64,000 nucleotides of DNA from Thermoflexibacter ruber (GTDB lineage Bacteria; Bacteroidota; Bacteroidia; Cytophagales; Thermoflexibacteraceae). Positions 57,630 to 64,000 of the stretch are shown in pieces; the stretch's first letter is position 1, and the number at the start of each line of letters is the position of its first letter. Both the position numbers and the translations under genes were made by a program. A model generated the notes under the pieces. That model was given only the letters and a program-made list of their open reading frames with translations. It did no database searches and was not told where the DNA came from. Where the stretch lies: the NCBI RefSeq assembly GCF_900113045.1, contig NZ_FONY01000004.1:1-64000 (forward strand), given 5' to 3'.

Positions 57630-58646
57630 ATGAAGCCGATGAATAAATCATATCTCATTGAGATTTTTTTAACTTTAAGAAAACGGATACAAGAACTAAC
57701 GCCAGAAGATTTAACTATACTGAGTTTTCACGCTCAAAATGAAAACAACTGGTTTACTCCTGAAAACGTGCAGTTAGCTTTGCAAGGTTTGGTACACTAC
57801 TTAGAAGAAACTACCTTCCGAAAGTGGGCTGAGAGCTATCCTACCCCTTCTCACCCCCGAAAAATAGGGGTAGTCATGGCAGGAAATATTCCTATGGTAG
57901 GGGTGCATGACCTAATTTGCGTGTTGGTGAGTGGGCATTTCTTACAAGCCAAACTAAGTAGCAGCGATAGCGTATTGATGAAGTTTTTGATAAACACACT
58001 CTTAGCCATAGAACCCCAACTTAGCCACAGAATAGAAATAGTAGAGCAGTTAAAAGGATTTGATGCAGTGATTGCTACGGGAAGCGATAATACAGCACGC
58101 TACTTTGAATATTATTTTGGCAAATATCCTCATGTCATTCGCAAAAATAGGACTTCCGTAGCCATTCTTCATGGAAAAGAAAGCCAAGGAGACTTAGAAA
58201 ACTTAGCAAAAGATATTTTTACTTATTATGGCTTGGGTTGTAGGAATGTTACTAAGATATATATCCCTGAAAACTACGACTTTACTTTATTTTTTAAATC
58301 CATAGAAAGTTTCAAAAAAGTCTTTGAGCATCACAAGTACGTCAATAACTATGACTACAACAAGTCTATTTATTTGGTAAACAAAATCAATCACTTAGAC
58401 AATGGCTTTTTGCTGTTAGTAGAAAATTCTTCTTTCTTTTCTCCTATTTCTGTACTACATTACGAAAAATACGCAAATCTCGCTAACTTAGTAGAAAATT
58501 TGGAACTCCACAAAGAAAAGATACAGTGCATAGTAGGTGATAGCAAGCTCTTGTCAGATTGTATTCACTTTGGGGAGGCACAAACTCCAATCATTACTGA
58601 CTATGCCGATGGCGTGGACACTATGGAGTTTTTAAGCAAAATCTAA
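57630..58646 (+). CDS. LuxC-like acyl-CoA reductase
   Basis: The ATG at 57630 (339 codons including stop) starts the protein; a TTG frame to 57597 is unneeded. It is a short LuxC-type aldehyde-dehydrogenase fold. IGVVMAGNIPMVGVHDLICVL and a KLSSSD turn form the cofactor-binding part, and the catalytic Cys is in YYGLGCRNVTKIY. The family reduces acyl-CoA or acyl groups to aldehyde with NADPH. A length of about 340 residues is usual for the Bacteroidota members. There is no nearby luxD or luxE. It is followed by mreB 33 bases later. Confidence 0.82.
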   Translation: MKPMNKSYLIEIFLTLRKRIQELTPEDLTILSFHAQNENNWFTPENVQLALQGLVHYLEETTFRKWAESYPTPSHPRKIGVVMAGNIPMVGVHDLICVLVSGHFLQAKLSSSDSVLMKFLINTLLAIEPQLSHRIEIVEQLKGFDAVIATGSDNTARYFEYYFGKYPHVIRKNRTSVAILHGKESQGDLENLAKDIFTYYGLGCRNVTKIYIPENYDFTLFFKSIESFKKVFEHHKYVNNYDYNKSIYLVNKINHLDNGFLLLVENSSFFSPISVLHYEKYANLANLVENLELHKEKIQCIVGDSKLLSDCIHFGEAQTPIITDYADGVDTMEFLSKI

Positions 58647-58679
58647 ACGAACAGACTTAATGATAAAACCCTCTTAATC

Positions 58680-59702
58680 ATGAAAATAAGTAAGTATTTG
58701 GTACAAGATTACGGTGTAGATTTGGGAACTGCCAATACTATCATTACACACCAAGACACCATTATCGTCAATGAACCCTCTATTATTGCGGTGGACAATC
58801 AGAACCGCAAACTGCTTGCTGTTGGGAAGGAAGCTATGGACATGCACGAGAAAACGCATGAACACATCAAAACTATCAAACCTCTTAAAGACGGGGTCAT
58901 TGCCGATTACTATGCTACTGAGCAAATGATTCGCGGTTTTTTGCAAAAAGCTATTCACCAAAAGTTTTTTCTGGGAAGAAAAAGATTTTTGATTTGTATT
59001 CCTTATGCCACCACTGAGGTAGAAAAAAGAGCGGTAAGGGATTCAGCTCAGGGAGTAGGAGCATCAGAACTTTATATGATACACGAGCCTATAGCTGCCG
59101 CAGTAGGCATGGGATTAGATGTTACCCAAGCCGAAGGCAAAATGGTAGTAGATATTGGGGGTGGAACAACAGAAATTGTAATTTTATCACTTTCTGGAAT
59201 CGTTTGTAGCCAATCGCTCAGAGTAGCTGGGAATACCTTTGATACAGACATTATAGATTATGTAAGAAGAAACTACAACTTACTCATAGGAGAACGTACT
59301 GCTGAAAAAATCAAAATAGAGGCTGGTGCAGTCCTTGATGATTTAGACAATCCACCTCCCCCATTGAAAATAGTAGGGCGAGATTTGATGACGGGTATTC
59401 CTAAGGCAGTGTCTATTACACACCACGACGTAGTCAATATGTTGGACAAATCTATTAGCAAAATCATAGAAGGTATTTTACATACTTTGGAGGTTTGTCC
59501 ACCAGAATTAGCAGCTGATGTATATGACTATGGTATATACCTCACAGGAGGAGGGGCTTACCTGAGAGGTTTGGACAAGAGAATCAGCAGAATTACTAAA
59601 CTCAAAGTAAAAATAGCCCCAGAACCTTTGCTTTCTGTAATGAAGGGCGTAGATATTTGCTTGAAAAACTTAGATAAAAATAAGCATTTATTGCTCAATT
59701 AG
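58680..59702 (+). CDS. mreB: MreB-like actin protein
   Basis: A 340-residue actin fold protein. The nucleotide motifs are VDLGTANTIIT (phosphate 1), VVDIGGGTTEIVILSLSG (phosphate 2) and LTGGGAYLRGLD (adenosine). IHEPIAAAVGMGLDV is a typical MreB sequence. MreB forms membrane-bound filaments guiding cell-wall synthesis. The mreC, mreD and rodA genes that usually follow are absent here. This may therefore be an extra copy. It is preceded by the LuxC-like gene at 33 bases. Confidence 0.92.
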   Translation: MKISKYLVQDYGVDLGTANTIITHQDTIIVNEPSIIAVDNQNRKLLAVGKEAMDMHEKTHEHIKTIKPLKDGVIADYYATEQMIRGFLQKAIHQKFFLGRKRFLICIPYATTEVEKRAVRDSAQGVGASELYMIHEPIAAAVGMGLDVTQAEGKMVVDIGGGTTEIVILSLSGIVCSQSLRVAGNTFDTDIIDYVRRNYNLLIGERTAEKIKIEAGAVLDDLDNPPPPLKIVGRDLMTGIPKAVSITHHDVVNMLDKSISKIIEGILHTLEVCPPELAADVYDYGIYLTGGGAYLRGLDKRISRITKLKVKIAPEPLLSVMKGVDICLKNLDKNKHLLLN

Positions 59703-59728
59703 CATGATTGAGGTTTTGTTTCATCTCA

Positions 59729-60817
59729 TTACTGCCCTGTTTCTATCTTAGCTTGTGTAGAAATATTGCTCACTAAACTTGCATTGGCACTTTTGAGTTT
59801 GAAACTAAAAGCTGTGCCTTTGCCTACTTCGCTACTGACTTGGATTTCAGTATTGTGCTTTTGGAGAATATGTTTAACGATTGCTAAGCCAAGTCCTGTA
59901 CCGCCTTGCTGTCGGGAACGACTTTTCTCTACCCGATAAAATCGCTCAAATATGCGCTTAAGGTGTTCTTTGGCAATACCATGACCGTCATCTTTGACAA
60001 AAATAGTTACGTATCCTTCTTCTTTGATGAACTCAACTTCAACCTTTCCCCCCTCTTTGCCGTATTTGATGCCATTGTTAATTAGGTTGGTCATGACTTG
60101 CATGATTTTCGAGTAGTCTGCATTGACAATCACTCCATCTACACCTAAGTAGTTAATAATCAAAGAAATATCCTTTTTCTGTGCCTTTTCCTCCAACTGC
60201 TCAAAAACTTCTTTGGTAAGTTCCTGCATATCAAAGTTTTCAAATTGCATGACTATATCGCCTGACTCTATTTGAGAAAGCGTAAGTAAATCTTGAACGA
60301 GTAAGTTCAATCCTTCTAAACTCTTGGCGGCTTTGTTTAGAAACTTGTAGCGTACGTTTTCATCATCTACCGCTCCTTCTAAGAGGGTAAGTACAAAGCC
60401 CTGAGCAGCGAAAATAGGCGTTTTAAGTTCGTGAGAAATATCAGCAATAAACTCCCTGCGAAATACCTCCAATTTTTTCAATTCATCTATTTCTCTTTGT
60501 TTTTCTGAGGCATAGGCTACTATGGCTTGGTTTACCCTTTTGATAGGGTTAGCAGACTGGTTTTGTAGGGTGGAAACAAAAGCCTTGAAGTCTTTGCGGT
60601 TAATTTTGTCAATGCCATCGTAGAGTTTTTGTATCTCTCTGAAAATCAGAAATTCAAAGGTTAGATAAGTAAGTAAAAAAGTAGAGGCAAAAGAAAGCGT
60701 TCCTGCAATGAGTAGAGCTATGTAGCTAACGCCCTGCACTAAGGAAAGGAAAGCAGTAATAATTGCCGAGATACAAAAGGCTAACAATAAAGCAACAGCA
60801 CGAGAATTAATCAACAT
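59729..60817 (-). CDS. PhoR-type sensor histidine kinase
   Basis: A 362-residue kinase. Two membrane helices (about 8-26 and 32-55) surround a very short periplasmic loop. HisKA has FIADISHELKTP (His129). The ATPase domain has LINNGIKYG, VKDDGHGI, FERFYRVEKSR and GGTGLGLAIV. It is complete. It lies 62 bases after the response regulator gene and is its partner. The layout, with little periplasmic sensor, fits a PhoR-type kinase that senses through the membrane or a phosphate transporter. No pst genes are adjacent. Confidence 0.92.
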   Translation of the reverse strand: MLINSRAVALLLAFCISAIITAFLSLVQGVSYIALLIAGTLSFASTFLLTYLTFEFLIFREIQKLYDGIDKINRKDFKAFVSTLQNQSANPIKRVNQAIVAYASEKQREIDELKKLEVFRREFIADISHELKTPIFAAQGFVLTLLEGAVDDENVRYKFLNKAAKSLEGLNLLVQDLLTLSQIESGDIVMQFENFDMQELTKEVFEQLEEKAQKKDISLIINYLGVDGVIVNADYSKIMQVMTNLINNGIKYGKEGGKVEVEFIKEEGYVTIFVKDDGHGIAKEHLKRIFERFYRVEKSRSRQQGGTGLGLAIVKHILQKHNTEIQVSSEVGKGTAFSFKLKSANASLVSNISTQAKIETGQ

Positions 60818-60879
60818 AGATTCATTAGTTTATGGTTCATAGCCTATGGATTCCAACCAGAAACTATCAACTAAAAAAA

Positions 60880-61575
60880 TCACTTGGGCATTTCAAACTT
60901 GTAACCTACTCCTTTGACCGTAGTAATGTAGTCTTCTCCTATTTTTTCACGTACTCGGCGGATATGCACATCTACCGTACGAGCCAATACATAAACATCT
61001 GCCCCCCAAATGTGATGCAAGAGGTCATCGCGACTAAATACTTTGTATGGGTTACTTGCCAAAAAGTATAGTAACTCAAATTCCTTTTTGGGAAGCGTAA
61101 TCTGCTCCTCTCCTTTCATGAGCGTATAGCTTGTCTTGTCTATAGCAAACTCACCTATGCGAATAACATCATGCTCTTCTGGCGAGGTTTTTTGTGTTTC
61201 TCTACGGAAAAGAGCATTAATACGGCTCATCAAAGCACGAGGACGAATAGGTTTTGTCAAAAAATCATCAGCCCCTACATCGAAGGCAGCAATTTCGGAA
61301 TACTCCTCTGACCTTGCTGTTAAAAAAATGATATAGGTATTCGCTATTTCAGGACGCTCTCTAAGCTGGCGACATGTTTCTACTCCGTCCATTTCGGGCA
61401 TCATGATGTCCATGAGAATCAAGTCAGGGATAAAGTTTTTAGCCACTGAAAGGGCTTTCTTTCCACTTGAAGCGGTCTGAACCTCATATCCTTCTTTTTC
61501 AAGATTATATTGGAGAAGTTCTACTATATCTGGCTCATCATCTACAATGAGTACCTTGTGTTTTCGCTGTGTCAT
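60880..61575 (-). CDS. PhoB/OmpR-type response regulator
   Basis: A 231-residue regulator. The receiver domain has VLIVDDEPD, Asp56 in ILMDIMMPEMDG, FLTARSE and LTKPIRPR. A winged-helix DNA-binding domain (about 135-231) has LPKKEFELLYFLASNPYKVFSRDDLL-type content (in parts) and VDVHIRRVREKIG, VKGVGYKFE. It activates or represses genes when phosphorylated, probably by the kinase encoded downstream. A -7-like box, TAACTTTG on the minus strand, is at 61604-61611. Confidence 0.93.
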   Translation of the reverse strand: MTQRKHKVLIVDDEPDIVELLQYNLEKEGYEVQTASSGKKALSVAKNFIPDLILMDIMMPEMDGVETCRQLRERPEIANTYIIFLTARSEEYSEIAAFDVGADDFLTKPIRPRALMSRINALFRRETQKTSPEEHDVIRIGEFAIDKTSYTLMKGEEQITLPKKEFELLYFLASNPYKVFSRDDLLHHIWGADVYVLARTVDVHIRRVREKIGEDYITTVKGVGYKFEMPK

Positions 61576-62199
61576 GCGAATATATTTGAACTTAATTTTA
61601 ACGCAAAGTTATACTTTTTGATTTGAAAAAGAAGTTACTGAAAGGTTAATTATAGGTTAAATCAGTAAGTAGAGAAAATGGCTGAGCGTACAATTCATGG
61701 GTAATGTCTTTGCAGAGAGGGGAACAGGAATAAAAACAAAGTTGGAAAATCAAGACGTGTTATTGATATATAAGTCAGGAAAGTATGCTGATAAGCCTGC
61801 ATTGATTGAAACTGTTTCCGGTGTACTTAGCTATCAAACGGATACCGACCTACTACCCCACATAGAAGCGCGTCCAATACCATACTTAATCTGGTTTAGG
61901 GCTTAGCAGTGTACAAGTTCTTAGATAAAAAAATCAGCACATCTATCTTGGGAAACGAGCAGTCCTAACAAATTGTACTTTTCTAAGATTATGGAAAATA
62001 TTTACGTTAATCAGTCCATGCTTATCCGCTGAGAGCATAAATGTAAAAGAACGTCGTTACATTTATTATATAGCTTAACAGGCAAGATGCTACTGCATAT
62101 TTTTCTTATTTTTGTATTTAATAAAAAATATACCAATTTAATTTACAATTTAGTAAATTCTTTTAGAGAAACCTAAACTGCACATAAAAACTGAAAGTG
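61576..62199. other. Intergenic region before the sulfatase gene
   Basis: 624 bases. It holds one weak ORF (61697-61906, see separate entry) and a TATTTTTG box (62107-62114) that could be a -7 for the sulfatase gene; no TTG lies at the right spacing. No RNA gene recognised. Confidence 0.45.
61697..61906 (+). CDS. Small ORF of doubtful status
   Basis: A 69-residue ORF with a normal-looking amino-acid mix but no family I recognise, no signal peptide and no evident ribosome site. It may be a remnant of a larger gene or chance. Treat as tentative. Confidence 0.22.
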   Translation: MGNVFAERGTGIKTKLENQDVLLIYKSGKYADKPALIETVSGVLSYQTDTDLLPHIEARPIPYLIWFRA

Positions 62200-63639
62200 A
62201 TGAAAACATTATGCTTATACTTCTTACTATTAGCGATGCTCACAGGCTTGCATTTTAAACCTCAAAATGCAAATCCTATCATCAAACAACCCAATATTTT
62301 ATTTTGCATCGCAGATGATTGGTCAGGCGACCATGCAAGCATTTACGGAGATAAGACCGTTAGCACCCCCACTTTTGACCGCATGGCAAAAGAGGGAGTT
62401 TTGTTCAGACGTGCTTTCTGTGCCTCTCCTTCATGCAGTCCCTCGCGTGCTTCTATACTCACGGGGCAGTATCCGCACCGCTTAGAAGAAGGGGGAAACT
62501 TGTGGGGAAGTCTGTCTGTTCGCTACCCTAACTATACTCAACTGTTAGAAAAACAGGGTTATTTAGTAGGTATTTCTCGCAAAGGCTGGGGACCCGGCAA
62601 CGATACCATAGGAGGTTATAAGCATAATCCTGCGGGACAGAGGTATAGCAATTTCGAAGAATTTTATGCCCAAAAATCTCCCGACCAACCCTTTTGCTAT
62701 TGGTTTGGAAGCACAGACCCGCATAGACCTTATGAAAAAGGAGCAGGAGAAAAGATAGGTTTAAAAATAGAGTCGGTGCAGGTACCTGCTTGCTTCCCCG
62801 ATGTTCCAGAAGTACGCCGAGATATATTAGACTATTACTTTGAAGTGCAACGCTTTGACAAAGAAGTAGGAGAAATCATACAGTTTTTAGAACAGAAAGG
62901 AGAGTTGGAAAATACCATTGTTGTTATTACTTCTGATAACGGTATGCCTTTCCCAAGAGCCAAAGCCAATTTGTACGACTTAGGAACAAAAATGCCTTTA
63001 GTTATTGCTTGGAAAGCAAGAATCAAAGGAGGGAAAGTCATCAATGAAATGGTCAATCTTATAGACCTTGCGCCTACTTTTCTGGAAGCCTCAGGATTAA
63101 AAGTACCTAAGGAAATGTCAGGAAAAAGTCTTTTATCTCTTTTAGAAGGAAAAAGGAAAGAAAATTTGGAAAAAGTACAGTTCCTCGAAAGAGAACGCCA
63201 CGCCTATGTCAGACCCAATAACTTGGGCTATCCTTCCAGAGCCGTCAGGACTAATCAATTTTTGTATATCGCTAATTTCCAAGCTGGCCGCTATCCTGCG
63301 GGCAACCCAGAGTTTATATATGTAGTAGGGGAATATGGTGATTGCGACAACTCTCCTACCAAGTCTTATATGATAGAAAACAAACATAAACCCGAAGTAG
63401 CTAATCTATATACACTTGCCTTTGAGAAAAGACCAGAGGAAGAACTATATGATTTGGAGAAAGACCCTTCACAACTGAATAATGTGATAGGAAATCCAAC
63501 TTATGCCAAAGAATTAGATAAATTGAGAGCAATGCTTAGAAAATGGCAAAAACAAACTCAAGACCCAAGATATATAAATCCACACGATACTCGCTGGGAT
63601 AGTTTCCCTTACTATGGAGGAAGTGGAAAAATTGATTAG
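62200..63639 (+). CDS. Sulfatase family hydrolase, exported
   Basis: The ATG at 62200 gives 479 residues; a GTG three bases earlier is less likely. A signal peptide precedes PNILFCIADDWSGDHASIYG, the metal-binding start of the sulfatase fold. The Cys that is turned into formylglycine is in CSPSRASILTGQ (Cys79). Later metal and substrate residues are in STDPHRPYEKG and ITSDNGMPF. The group is close to heparan/arylsulfatase-type enzymes of Bacteroidota that cut sulfate from polysaccharides. The activating enzyme and SusC/D genes are not in the window. It converges on the SpoIIE gene fragment with 25 bases between. Confidence 0.92.
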   Translation: MKTLCLYFLLLAMLTGLHFKPQNANPIIKQPNILFCIADDWSGDHASIYGDKTVSTPTFDRMAKEGVLFRRAFCASPSCSPSRASILTGQYPHRLEEGGNLWGSLSVRYPNYTQLLEKQGYLVGISRKGWGPGNDTIGGYKHNPAGQRYSNFEEFYAQKSPDQPFCYWFGSTDPHRPYEKGAGEKIGLKIESVQVPACFPDVPEVRRDILDYYFEVQRFDKEVGEIIQFLEQKGELENTIVVITSDNGMPFPRAKANLYDLGTKMPLVIAWKARIKGGKVINEMVNLIDLAPTFLEASGLKVPKEMSGKSLLSLLEGKRKENLEKVQFLERERHAYVRPNNLGYPSRAVRTNQFLYIANFQAGRYPAGNPEFIYVVGEYGDCDNSPTKSYMIENKHKPEVANLYTLAFEKRPEEELYDLEKDPSQLNNVIGNPTYAKELDKLRAMLRKWQKQTQDPRYINPHDTRWDSFPYYGGSGKID

Positions 63640-63664
63640 ATGAGTTTCAATAGGTAAAACCTAC

Positions 63665-64000
63665 TTATAGCTTTACTCCAATAATGAGTATGTCATCTAT
63701 TTGTCTGTTTTCACCTTGCCACTTGAGGATGGTCTCCTCCAAGAGATATTGCTGTTCTTGTGGAGGTTTGCCGTGAATATCAAAAAGTAGTTTTTTGAAC
63801 CTTTTTGACATGAACTTAGTATTGTTTTCGCCGCCAAACTGGTCTTGGTAGCCGTCAGAACTAAGATAAAAACTTGTAGGCATGCTTATATCAAAAGTAT
63901 GATTATCATAGAGATAGTGTTCTTGCTTTTCTAAGTAGCCTATGGACTTCCGATTGCCTTTGACTTCTATGAATTGGGCTTCTCTGCCTTCTGCTTCTTG
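63665..64000 (-). CDS. SpoIIE/PP2C phosphatase, C-terminal part (runs off the right edge)
   Basis: The reverse-strand frame is open from the stop at 63665 to the window edge (112 codons including stop); no start is in view. The end of a PP2C/SpoIIE phosphatase is visible: VKGNRKSIGYLE, then FYLSSDGYQDQFGGENNTKFM, then FKKLLFDIHGKPPQEQQ and the metal-site RQIDDILIIGVKL. Its relative at 2843-6277 has the same order. The front part, probably a sensor, lies to the right. It acts as a Ser/Thr phosphatase. Confidence 0.85.
   Translation of the reverse strand, partial: QEAEGREAQFIEVKGNRKSIGYLEKQEHYLYDNHTFDISMPTSFYLSSDGYQDQFGGENNTKFMSKRFKKLLFDIHGKPPQEQQYLLEETILKWQGENRQIDDILIIGVKL

Overview
The window looks like the chromosome of a member of the Bacteroidota, probably a Cytophagales-type gliding or filamentous bacterium. 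The DNA is AT-rich. Several promoters fit the Bacteroidota consensus TTG-N19-TAnnTTTG. Typical Bacteroidota families are present: a gliding-associated C-terminal sorting domain, GLPGLI, DUF1573, DUF3467, DUF4835, DUF5686, head-GIN and Lacal_2735. Haem synthesis starts with glutamyl-tRNA reductase. I cannot name the species. Region by region: positions 1-306 are the end of an IS982-like insertion sequence that has cut the 5' half off a dCache/HAMP sensor gene (to 1458). Then come a DUF3467 gene and an acetyltransferase in one leftward operon, a tiny Lacal_2735 gene, a large propeller/SpoIIE signalling protein and a DUF5686 outer-membrane protein. From 9.1 to 13.4 kb lie eboE and hemA (stop and start overlapping), then tuf behind three tRNA genes (Tyr, Gly, Thr) and a good promoter. 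From 13.5 to 31 kb are envelope and housekeeping genes: DUF1573, an OmpA/TPR protein, a Tat-exported Gfo/Idh-type oxidoreductase, YggS, an ArgE/DapE-like deacetylase, a CheY-like protein, an M48 protease, a PfkB-type kinase, a large FG-GAP/ASPIC lipoprotein and enolase. From 31 to 46 kb are folB, a DUF4835 (PorD-like) gene, a nitroreductase, an orphan histidine kinase, a GLPGLI protein, a three-gene operon encoding an exported caspase-like peptidase, a TPR/adenylate cyclase, a second M48 protease, a VIT/VWA protein and an MFS transporter. From 46 to 64 kb are a Trp/Met-rich repeat protein, a YciO/Sua5-type enzyme, ribosomal protein S21, a 1411-residue SBBP/PKD protein with a type IX secretion tail, a head-GIN lipoprotein, a sugar 2-epimerase, a LuxC-like acyl-CoA reductase, MreB, a PhoB/PhoR-type two-component pair, a sulfatase and the 3' end of a second SpoIIE phosphatase gene. 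How the genes work together: most are single genes or two- to three-gene operons that alternate strand. Two themes recur. One is signalling: two SpoIIE phosphatases, a cyclase, three histidine-kinase-like proteins and two receivers. The other is cell-surface or exported proteins. The best candidate for an undescribed system is the operon at 35664-39345, made of an exported protein, a small multi-pass membrane protein and an exported caspase-coiled-coil protein. The Trp/Met repeat protein at 46575-47681 and a C-terminal module shared by the proteins at 28555 and 42309 are also worth attention.
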